A DNA stretch of 7,017 nt, taken from Candidatus Aerophobota bacterium. GTDB taxonomy: Bacteria; Aerophobota; Aerophobia; Aerophobales; B3-G15. Numbering within the stretch: the stretch's first letter is position 1; every line of letters begins with the position of its first letter. The notes beneath the pieces were generated by a model, which was not told where the DNA came from, did no database searches, and was given only the letters and a program-made list of their open reading frames with translations. The translations under genes and the position numbers were made by a program. Below are positions 1 to 4,647 of this stretch, piece after piece. The stretch covers positions 1 to 7,017 of the forward strand of contig JAUWJJ010000057.1 of assembly GCA_030607765.1 (NCBI GenBank), given 5' to 3'.

Positions 1-1
1 A

Positions 2-91
2 AAAGTTCATATTATTAGCGGAAAAATTTCTCGCTCCCTTCTCCTTGAAATATTTACCAATAAAGGAATTGGAACGCAAATTTTCCCTTAA
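2..91 (+). CDS. argB: Acetylglutamate kinase, C-terminal end (partial)
   Basis: Reading in frame from base 2 gives 29 residues and a TAA stop at 89-91. The stretch HIISGKI, then SLLLEIFTNKGIGTQI, matches the conserved C-terminus of acetylglutamate kinases (typically HIIDGR...LLLELFTDKGIGTMI). This enzyme phosphorylates N-acetylglutamate in the second step of arginine (ornithine) synthesis, in the cytoplasm. Only the tail is present, so the catalytic and feedback-control parts cannot be judged. The typical Asp of IIDG is Ser here, outside the catalytic core. The gene ends inside a perfect inverted repeat and just before the tRNA promoter, so it closes an upstream transcription unit. The identification rests on a short but characteristic motif. 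Confidence 0.82.
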   Translation, partial: KVHIISGKISRSLLLEIFTNKGIGTQIFP

Positions 92-105
92 TACATAAGG
101 GAAAA
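81..105. other. Perfect 10-bp inverted repeat over the argB stop codon
   Basis: TTTTCCCTTA (81-90) pairs perfectly with TAAGGGAAAA (96-105) around the loop ATACA. The stem covers the argB stop codon and ends just before the -35 element of the next promoter. It lacks the trailing T-run of a canonical intrinsic terminator, so it may be a weak terminator, an mRNA 3'-end stabiliser or an operator-like site. The structure is seen directly; the role is inferred. Confidence 0.4.
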
Positions 106-107
106 TA

Positions 108-135
108 TTGCATCTTAAGATAAATTTGGTATAAT
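108..135 (+). promoter_or_regulatory. Sigma-70-type promoter with extended -10 for the tRNA unit
   Basis: TTGCAT (108-113, 4 of 6 to TTGACA) and a perfect TATAAT (130-135) are separated by 16 bp. TG at 127-128 gives an extended -10, TGGTATAAT. Transcription would start near 142, making a leader of about 135 nt before tRNA-Gly. It is the strongest promoter-like sequence I see in the window and lies just downstream of the argB stop, as expected for a stable-RNA operon. Confidence 0.7.
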
Positions 136-170
136 TTAAAATATTGGAATTTTAAGGATTTCCAGGGTTA

Positions 171-261
171 CTTCTCTTAAGGGAATGTATTAAGAAGAGG
201 GGAGGAGCGAAGCGTTGAGGGAGTCATTCCCAAGGAATGGCAAAGCCTATGTTCTCTCCTC
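171..261 (+). ncRNA. Structured RNA leader of unknown class upstream of the tRNAs
   Basis: The transcript from the 108-135 promoter would carry several potential helices before the first tRNA: TCTTAA (175-180) with TTAAGA (190-195), GAGGAG (202-207) with CTCCTC (256-261), and inside that an 8-bp stem, GTCATTCC (223-230) with GGAATGGC (234-241), closed by a CAA loop. I see no long open reading frame or SD-linked start. It does not match the SRP RNA tetraloop region, tmRNA or the consensus cores of the common riboswitches I know. It could be an untranslated tRNA leader, an independent small RNA, or chance folding. Confidence 0.3.
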
Positions 262-278
262 AAATATCGTTATTGAAG

Positions 279-353
279 GCGGGAATAGCTCAGTGGTAGA
301 GCATCAGCTTCCCAAGCTGAGGGTCGCGGGTTCAAGTCCCGTTTCCCGCTCCA
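279..353 (+). tRNA. tRNA-Gly (anticodon CCC)
   Basis: A complete cloverleaf: acceptor GCGGGAA (279-285) pairs with TTCCCGC (343-349), the D arm is GCTC/GAGC, and the anticodon stem TCAGC/GCTGA encloses TTCCCAA with anticodon CCC at 311-313. The T arm GCGGG/CCCGT holds the normal TTCAAGT loop. The discriminator is T350 and CCA is encoded at 351-353. It reads GGG codons only, so other glycine tRNAs must exist elsewhere. Confidence 0.97.
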
Positions 354-354
354 G

Positions 355-430
355 GCGCCTGTAGCTCAATTGGATAGAGCAACGGACTTCGGATCCGTGG
401 GTTGGGGGTTCGCTTCCTCTCAGGCGCGCC
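355..430 (+). tRNA. tRNA-Arg (anticodon TCG), atypical T loop
   Basis: It starts 1 nt after the CCA of tRNA-Gly. Acceptor GCGCCTG (355-361) pairs perfectly with CAGGCGC (421-427). The anticodon stem ACGGA/TCCGT encloses CTTCGGA, anticodon TCG at 389-391, serving CGN codons. The discriminator is G428, followed by CC and then T431, so the 3' CCA is not fully encoded, unlike the tRNA-Gly next to it. Two oddities: the T loop reads TTCGCTT (409-415), with C where A58 is nearly invariant, and the T stem has two G-T wobbles. The rest of the fold is intact, so it may be functional or an early decaying copy. Confidence 0.88.
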
Positions 431-446
431 TTAGATTAGTTTACTG

Positions 447-467
447 GAAATCAGCAAGGCTGATTTC
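447..467 (+). other. 9-bp hairpin between tRNA-Arg and the next gene
   Basis: GAAATCAGC (447-455) pairs perfectly with GCTGATTTC (459-467) around an AAG loop. Only two T residues follow before the Shine-Dalgarno sequence GGGAGGTGA (470-478), so it is not a convincing terminator. It could mark the 3' processing boundary of the tRNA transcript or partly attenuate read-through into the coiled-coil gene. Confidence 0.4.
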
Positions 468-483
468 TTGGGAGGTGAGATCA

Positions 484-897
484 ATGGGAGGATTTGAGGA
501 GTTAGGGAAAAAGTTGGATAAGTTAGCTGAACAAGCGAGGGTAGCTACTCAGGATGGGATAGAGAAAACAGCAGAAGAGGCTAAACAGTGGAGAAAACAT
601 CTGGATGGGTTAGGGGAAAGAATTAAAAAAACTGCTCAGGAAGGATTAGGTAAATTTACTGTTGGGACAAAAGAATTGGGACAAATAGCTAAATTAAGAT
701 CTGGAATTAATCAGAAAAAAAAAGAAAAAGAAAAAAAAATTAAGCAAATGGGACAATTAGCCTGTGAGCTTCACCTGGAAAAAAAAGTTGATAATAAAGA
801 GTTTAAAGAAATAGCTAAGGAAATTGCTAACCTGAAAAAAGATATTTGTGAGAAAGAACAGGAAATTGAAAATCTGAAAACTGGTGAGGGAAAATAG
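484..897 (+). CDS. Small lysine-rich coiled-coil protein, function unknown
   Basis: 137 residues. I start it at ATG 484 because GGGAGGTGA (470-478) sits at ideal spacing; the open frame upstream to 370 runs through tRNA-Arg and is not coding. The protein has no signal peptide or membrane segment and is very rich in Lys and Glu. Residues 1-65 form an amphipathic helical region (FEELGKKLDKL, then TAEEAKQWRKHLDGLGERI). From about residue 75 there is a heptad-like coiled coil with LRSGIN, a Lys/Glu block (KKKEKEKKIKQMGQLA) and a C-terminal helix pair. The 'KL..INQ.KKEKEK...LG...YEL..KK.VDN.E' layout resembles unnamed small proteins of uncultivated bacteria, but I cannot name a family. It is followed without a gap by rnhA. 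The block contains two runs of nine A (715-723, 731-739), which are slippage-prone. Confidence 0.8.
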   Translation: MGGFEELGKKLDKLAEQARVATQDGIEKTAEEAKQWRKHLDGLGERIKKTAQEGLGKFTVGTKELGQIAKLRSGINQKKKEKEKKIKQMGQLACELHLEKKVDNKEFKEIAKEIANLKKDICEKEQEIENLKTGEGK

Positions 898-1314
898 GTG
901 AAGGAGGAAAAGCTATCCAAGGTTGTTCTTTATACAGATGGGGCTTCTTTGGGAAATCCGGGTAGAGCAGGAATAGGAGCAGTTATCTACAGTTCTGATA
1001 AGATTTTACTCAGAAAAATAAGTAAATTTATAGGTACTGCTACTAATAATGTGGCTGAATATATGGCTTTGATTTATGGGCTACAGGAAGCTCTTAGTTT
1101 AAAGGCAAGCGAAGTAGAATGTTTTTCGGATAGTGAGCTTTTAGTGCGTCAACTTAAGGGGCTCTACAAGGTCCGAAATAGTAAACTTGTGCTTTTTTAC
1201 AATCAAGTAAGGCATCTGGAGAGTTTATTTAAAAAGATAGATTTTTATCATATTAAAAGAGAAAAGAATACTCAGGTAGATAAGTTAGCCAAAAAGGCAG
1301 CAAAAAGGGGATGA
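898..1314 (+). CDS. rnhA: Ribonuclease HI family protein
   Basis: 138 residues, a compact single-domain RNase H that cuts the RNA strand of RNA:DNA hybrids such as R-loops and Okazaki primers, using two metal ions. All four acidic catalytic residues can be placed: D14 in YTDGASLGNPG, E54 in NNVAEYMAL, D78 in CFSDSELLV and D128 in REKNTQVDKLA. The start is GTG at 898, directly after the TAG of the coiled-coil gene, with GGTGAGG (883-889) as ribosome binding site inside that gene, so the two are probably translationally coupled. The length and the short central segment resemble the 'RNase HI-like' plant/archaeal/Firmicutes type more than the 155-residue E. coli enzyme. The stop codon TGA (1312-1314) lies in the 5' strand of the RNase P RNA P1 helix. 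Confidence 0.95.
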   Translation: MKEEKLSKVVLYTDGASLGNPGRAGIGAVIYSSDKILLRKISKFIGTATNNVAEYMALIYGLQEALSLKASEVECFSDSELLVRQLKGLYKVRNSKLVLFYNQVRHLESLFKKIDFYHIKREKNTQVDKLAKKAAKRG

Positions 1315-1732
1315 GAGGATGGGTGATCGCGGGAGATATATTCTCCTGAGGAAAGTCCGGGCTCTACAAAGAGAATACTGGGTAATACCCAGGGAGAGCA
1401 ATCTCAAGGAAAGCGTCACAGAAACTATACCGCCGCAGTGATCAAGTATAGTTTGATCACTGGAAGCTTTGAAGATTATTTCCTGATTTAAAGCTTCTAA
1501 TAGCTCTTTGAGCTATTGTGGTAAGGGTGAAAAGGTGGGGTAAGAGCCTACCAGTAAGGAAGTAATTTCTTAGCTGGATAAGCCCTATTCGGAGCAAGGC
1601 CAAATAGGAGGTTTAACCTCGGGTAGGCTGCTTGAGGTTCAGGGTAACCTGAATCCTAGATGAATGATTGCCATCAGAAAAAGATTAATCTTTTTCTGAT
1701 AACAGAACCCGGCTTACACTCCCCTCATCCCC
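1307..1732 (+). ncRNA. rnpB: RNase P RNA, bacterial class A
   Basis: Catalytic RNA that removes tRNA 5' leaders together with the RnpA protein. All conserved blocks are in order: GAGGAAAGTCCGGGCTC (1348-1364, 5' strand of P4), ACAGAAA...ACCGCC (1418-1434), GTAAGGGTGAAAAGGT (1521-1535), GTAAGAGCCTACCAG (1540-1554), GGAGCAAGGCCAAATAGG (1591-1608), GGGTAGGCTGCTTGAG (1621-1636), AGATGAATGATTGCC (1658-1672) and ACAGAACCCGGCTTA (1702-1716). P1 is a perfect 14-bp helix, 1302-1315 with 1724-1737. P9 has a GCAA loop, and 1555-1572 form a hairpin with a GTAA loop (P14-like). The P12 region (1436-1517) holds three hairpins instead of one, and a 28-nt palindrome (1673-1700) sits between P2 and P4, probably P19. 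The exact ends are estimated from P1. Confidence 0.96.
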
Positions 1733-1738
1733 TTTTTT
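1724..1738 (+). terminator. Possible rnpB terminator: P1 3' strand plus six T
   Basis: CTCATCCCC (1724-1732) is followed by TTTTTT (1733-1738). The stem partner is the P1 5' strand about 410 nt upstream, not a local hairpin, so a classic intrinsic terminator is not formed. The G/C-rich stem followed by a T-run is still the most likely 3' end of the RNase P RNA transcript. Confidence 0.35.
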
Positions 1739-1798
1739 GAAATTATGGGTTTTTGGAAGAGATATTTCAGAAAAATGCTAAAATAAGGAGTAGAAAGA

Positions 1799-1972
1799 AT
1801 GAAAAAATGGCTAAAGATTATTGGGGGAGTGGTAGCTACCGTGGTAGGAATTTGGTTAATAGTAATTTTTGCTCCAGAGGTATTAATATTTTTAGAGGGG
1901 ATTGTGGGAATCGCTGTAGCATTAGTTGGCTTGGTTGTATTAGCTATAGGGATAAGTGAGCTGAAAGAATAA
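1799..1972 (+). CDS. 57-residue small membrane protein, two predicted helices
   Basis: Starts at ATG 1799 with AAGGAG (1785-1790) 8 nt upstream and ends with TAA at 1970-1972. After a short positive N-terminus (MKKWLK) there are two hydrophobic stretches, about residues 7-26 (IIGGVVATVVGIWLIVIFA) and 29-51 (LIFLEGIVGIAVALVGLVV and following), joined by a short Pro-Glu turn, then a charged tail SELKE. The short turn suggests a helical hairpin with both ends in the cytoplasm. I recognise no family. It lies between rnpB and rpmA, 29 nt before the L27 start, so it is probably co-transcribed with rpmA. A weak promoter-like pair, TTGAAA (1737-1742) and GATATT (1761-1766), lies upstream. It could be a chance frame, but SD, composition and length argue for a real gene. 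Confidence 0.72.
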   Translation: MKKWLKIIGGVVATVVGIWLIVIFAPEVLIFLEGIVGIAVALVGLVVLAIGISELKE

Positions 1973-2001
1973 ATTTTAAGTGAGATAAAAAGGAGACATT
2001 T

Positions 2002-2241
2002 ATGGCTCATAAGAAAGGACAGGGTCATTCCTCTAATGGTAGAGAGAGTAGTTCCAAGCGTCTGGGAGTAAAGGCATCTGGTGGACAATTTGTTAAAGCA
2101 GGAACTATTTTAATCCGTCAACGAGGAACAAAGTTTCATCCAGGTCTTAATGTTGGCAGAGGGAAAGATGATACTCTTTTCGCCAAAATTGATGGCTGTG
2201 TTTTCTTTAAAGCTAACAGAAAAGTAAATATCACTAATTAG
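2002..2241 (+). CDS. rpmA: Large ribosomal subunit protein bL27
   Basis: 79 residues. It opens with [16 protein letters not shown], continues with [20 protein letters not shown] and [23 protein letters not shown], and ends [17 protein letters not shown], the full L27 pattern at normal length. L27 lies near the peptidyl-transferase centre, and its flexible N-terminus reaches toward the tRNA 3' ends. The N-terminus starts directly at AHKKG, without the cleaved extension of Firmicutes. The ribosome binding site is AGGAG (1991-1995), 6 nt before ATG. In most bacteria rpmA follows rplU (L21); here no rplU is nearby and the upstream neighbour is the small membrane protein. Downstream lies a repeat element, so this gene probably ends its transcript. 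Confidence 0.97.
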   Translation: MAHKKGQGHSSNGRESSSKRLGVKASGGQFVKAGTILIRQRGTKFHPGLNVGRGKDDTLFAKIDGCVFFKANRKVNITN

Positions 2242-2290
2242 TTTGCTGATTTTTTCACTTTTAACTTGGTAATCTCAAAAATTAAGTGAG

Positions 2291-2368
2291 AACCATTGAA
2301 GACACAGAATATTGAATTATGAAGTGAAAAATTATAGTTTCTTTGTGTTTTCAGTGTCCTTAGTGGTT
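2291..2368. repeat. Dispersed intergenic repeat, copy 1, with inverted ends
   Basis: A 78-bp unit between rpmA and the aminotransferase gene. Its left end AACCATTGAAGACACAGAA (2291-2309) and right end TTCAGTGTCCTTAGTGGTT (2350-2368) are inverted repeats, 15 of 19 positions matching. The right end also matches, inverted, the left end of copy 2 at 4491-4509 at 18 of 19 positions. TATTTTTT follows directly, so the folded RNA could terminate rpmA transcripts. No transposase is present; it looks like a small non-autonomous palindromic repeat. Confidence 0.65.
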
Positions 2369-2390
2369 ATTTTTTAATAAGGAAACAGAT

Positions 2391-3524
2391 ATGAGAGAAA
2401 GAATTTTTACTCCAGGACCAACTCCTCTTCCAGAAATAGTGAAATTATCCCAAGCAAAGGATATTATTCATCACCGCACTCAACAGTTTTCTGAGATTTT
2501 AGAGGAGGTTTCTCAAGGGTTAAAGTACGTTTTTCAAACTAACAATTCTGTTTTAACCTTTGTTGCTTCAGGAACAGGGGCAATGGAGGCTACTGTGGTT
2601 AACCTTCTCTCCTCAGGTGATAAAGTTTTAGTGATTCGAGGAGGTAAATTTGGAGAGAGATGGGCTGAGATATGCCAGAGTTTTGGAACAGAAGTAATTA
2701 ACATAGATATTGAATGGGAAACAGCTGTTGATCCTGCTGCTATTGAGAGAAAACTAAGAGAAAATCAAGATATTAAAGCTGTATTTACTCAATTGGTAGA
2801 AACAAGTACCGGAGTAGTTTATGATATAGAGGCTATAGCTAAGATTGTAAGTAAGACAAGTGCTATCCTGGTAGTTGATGCTATAAGTGGACTGGGGGCT
2901 CAGCCTTTGTTTACTGAGGAGTGGGGGGTAGATGTAGTGGTGGGTGGTTCTCAGAAAGCCTTGATGCTTCCCCCCGGTTTATCCTTTGTTACTCTTTCTC
3001 AGAGAGCTTGGAGAAATGTAGAAAACTCAAATTTCCCCCGATACTACTGGGATTTTAAAAAGGCCAAAAAAGCCTTGGATAAAAAACAAACTCCTTATAC
3101 GCCTGCTGTTTCTCTAATCTGTGCTTTAAAAGAATCGTTGAGGTTAATAAGAAAAGAAGGCTGGGAAAATGTTCTTAAGCGCCATTCAGTATTAGCTAAA
3201 GCAACCAGAGAAGCTGTTAGTGCTCTGGAGTTAAGTATCTTTGGTCATCCTGCTTCTAATGTTCTCACAGCCATTTTAGTTCCTGGGGGTGTTGATGAGA
3301 AAGAGTTGAGGAAAAAAATGCAGGATAAATACGGAGTTTTAATAGCAGGAGGACAGGCGCAACTTTCTGGGAAGATAATTAGGATAGCTCACCTTGGATG
3401 GATTGATAGTTTGGATGTGATTACTGTTATTTCAGCTTTAGAAATGTCTTTGATGGATCTGGGATACAGGATAAATTTAGGGAAAGGAGTAAAAGCGGCT
3501 CAAGAGGTATTGAGGGAATACTAA
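2391..3524 (+). CDS. Class V PLP-dependent aminotransferase (alanine-glyoxylate / phosphoserine type)
   Basis: 377 residues, the usual length for the alanine-glyoxylate/serine-pyruvate aminotransferase group of fold type I PLP enzymes, acting in the cytoplasm. It begins with the family motif FTPGPTPLP (6-14). The cofactor-phosphate region is SGTGAME (60-66), then QLVETSTGV (134-142), the Asp that binds the pyridine nitrogen is D163 in VVDAISGLGA, and the Schiff-base lysine is K189 in GGSQKALMLPPG. The C-terminal IIRIAHLGWID contains the Arg expected to hold the substrate carboxylate. The ribosome binding site is AAGGAA (2379-2384). It sits 12 nt before serA, so it probably acts as the phosphoserine aminotransferase, converting phosphohydroxypyruvate to phosphoserine with glutamate, as reported for related enzymes in organisms lacking classical serC. 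Alanine-glyoxylate or serine-pyruvate activity is an alternative; sequence alone does not settle it. Confidence 0.9.
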   Translation: MRERIFTPGPTPLPEIVKLSQAKDIIHHRTQQFSEILEEVSQGLKYVFQTNNSVLTFVASGTGAMEATVVNLLSSGDKVLVIRGGKFGERWAEICQSFGTEVINIDIEWETAVDPAAIERKLRENQDIKAVFTQLVETSTGVVYDIEAIAKIVSKTSAILVVDAISGLGAQPLFTEEWGVDVVVGGSQKALMLPPGLSFVTLSQRAWRNVENSNFPRYYWDFKKAKKALDKKQTPYTPAVSLICALKESLRLIRKEGWENVLKRHSVLAKATREAVSALELSIFGHPASNVLTAILVPGGVDEKELRKKMQDKYGVLIAGGQAQLSGKIIRIAHLGWIDSLDVITVISALEMSLMDLGYRINLGKGVKAAQEVLREY

Positions 3525-3536
3525 AGGGAGGGAAGA

Positions 3537-4499
3537 TTGAAAATTTTAATAACCGATTCTTTAGCTAAAGAAGGTGTAGATAAGTTAAAAGAAGAGGGTT
3601 TTGAAGTTAGCGAAGAGATAGGTGTAAATGAGGAGAGGTTAGTCAGTATCATACCCAGCTATACTGCTTTAATTGTGCGCAGTGGCACTAAGGTAACAGA
3701 GAGAGTAATCAATGCTGCTAATAATTTGAAGATAATTGGAAGAGCAGGAACAGGTGTAGACAATGTAGATGTAAATGTAGCTACCAGAAAGGGAATAATT
3801 GTAATGAATACACCCGATAGCAATACTATTTCAGTTGCAGAGCACACTATTTCTATGATGTTAGCTCTTTCTCGGAATATACCTCAGGCACACTTATCCT
3901 TAAAGGAGGAACAGTGGAATCGAGGAAAATTTATGGGAACGCAGGTATACGGGAAAATTTTAGGAATAATAGGTTTGGGTAGGATAGGGAGTGAAGTTGC
4001 CAAAAGAGCTAAGGGATTAGGAATGAAAGTGATAGCTTACGATCCTTTTATTCCTCGGGAAAGGGCAAATGAGTTCGGAGTTGACCTTTGTGAACTAAAA
4101 AAACTTTTGCCTCAGGTAGATTATCTTACTGTTCATACTCCCCTCATTCCTCAAACTAAAAATTTAATTGGGGAAAAAGAAATTAGGTTAATGAAAAAAA
4201 ATGTTAGAGTAATTAATTGTGCTCGGGGAGGAATTATTGAGGAAAATTCTCTTTACCAGGCTCTTAAAGAGGGAAGAGTAAAAGGGGCAGCTTTGGATGT
4301 TTTTGAAAATGGGAAGCCATTTGGAAGCCCCCTTATGAAGTTAAATTCAGTTATTCTTACTCCTCACCTGGGAGCTTCTACTGAGGAGGCTCAAAGAAAA
4401 GTAGCTATAGATATAGTCTGCCAGATTGTCGATGCTCTTAAATGGAATAAAGTGAGAAACGCTGTTAATATTCCACCTTCAAAAAAAATTAACCACTGA
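3537..4499 (+). CDS. serA: D-3-phosphoglycerate dehydrogenase, short type without ACT domain
   Basis: 320 residues; oxidises 3-phosphoglycerate to phosphohydroxypyruvate with NAD, the first step of serine synthesis. The start is TTG at 3537, supported by GGGAGGG (3526-3532) and by homology from [10 protein letters not shown]. Features: [11 protein letters not shown] (69-79), NTISVAEHT (96-104), the NAD-binding GLGRIG (146-151) with D169 as ribose-binding acid, [10 protein letters not shown] (227-236) with catalytic R230, and TPHLGAST (275-282) with catalytic H277. The third catalytic residue, Glu in the usual VFExEP, appears to be G259 (VFENGKP). There is no C-terminal ACT domain, hence type III and probably no serine feedback by that route. 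The last two codons and the TGA stop lie in a dispersed repeat. It forms an operon with the aminotransferase upstream. Confidence 0.94.
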   Translation: MKILITDSLAKEGVDKLKEEGFEVSEEIGVNEERLVSIIPSYTALIVRSGTKVTERVINAANNLKIIGRAGTGVDNVDVNVATRKGIIVMNTPDSNTISVAEHTISMMLALSRNIPQAHLSLKEEQWNRGKFMGTQVYGKILGIIGLGRIGSEVAKRAKGLGMKVIAYDPFIPRERANEFGVDLCELKKLLPQVDYLTVHTPLIPQTKNLIGEKEIRLMKKNVRVINCARGGIIEENSLYQALKEGRVKGAALDVFENGKPFGSPLMKLNSVILTPHLGASTEEAQRKVAIDIVCQIVDALKWNKVRNAVNIPPSKKINH

Positions 4500-4625
4500 G
4501 GACACTGAATAAACAAAAGGCTAAAGGTTGAAAACAATTTAGTAGATGCGTGGATGGATAGATGGGTTAATGAAATAATAAATGAAGGAAATACCCTCAC
4601 AACATCTGTGTGAATTCGTGGCTAA
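4491..4625. repeat. Dispersed intergenic repeat, copy 2, overlapping the serA stop
   Basis: The left end AACCACTGAGGACACTGAA (4491-4509) matches the inverted right end of copy 1 at 18 of 19 positions. The right end ATCTGTGTGAATTCGTGGCT (4604-4623) is a related, inverted CCAC...ACAC motif of a slightly different subtype. Between them lie AT-rich filler and an imperfect GATG/GATA tetranucleotide run (4545-4564). The element occupies nearly the whole serA-dnaB gap and I see no coding sequence in it. The left boundary is certain only as far as the match extends. Confidence 0.55.
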
Positions 4626-4647
4626 ATAGTTTTAAAAAGGAATAAAA

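Noticed and set aside
370..483. N-terminal extension of the coiled-coil gene to ATG 370
   Set aside because: The extension translates through tRNA-Arg and the hairpin at 447-467; ATG 484 has a strong SD at correct spacing.
1673..1700. Palindrome as an intrinsic terminator within rnpB
   Set aside because: The T-run is inside the stem, and conserved P4 and P1 sequences follow, so transcription must pass through it.
1745..1786. 13-residue basic peptide MGFWKRYFRKMLK as a leader peptide
   Set aside because: No SD precedes it; it overlaps the SD of the membrane protein and is probably chance.
1753..1959. 68-codon + strand frame
   Set aside because: It overlaps the 57-residue membrane protein in another frame and has no SD or recognisable protein character.
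1714..2088. 124-codon - strand frame
   Set aside because: It runs antisense through rnpB's end, the membrane protein and rpmA; Thr/Ile-rich composition typical of a shadow frame.
3659..3847. - strand frame inside serA
   Set aside because: Antisense to highly conserved SerA coding sequence.
4545..4564. GATG/GATA tetranucleotide run as a microsatellite or origin repeat
   Set aside because: Only five imperfect units; too short to support a function.
4391..4600. - strand frame over the serA end and repeat
   Set aside because: No SD or family resemblance; explained by serA and the repeat.
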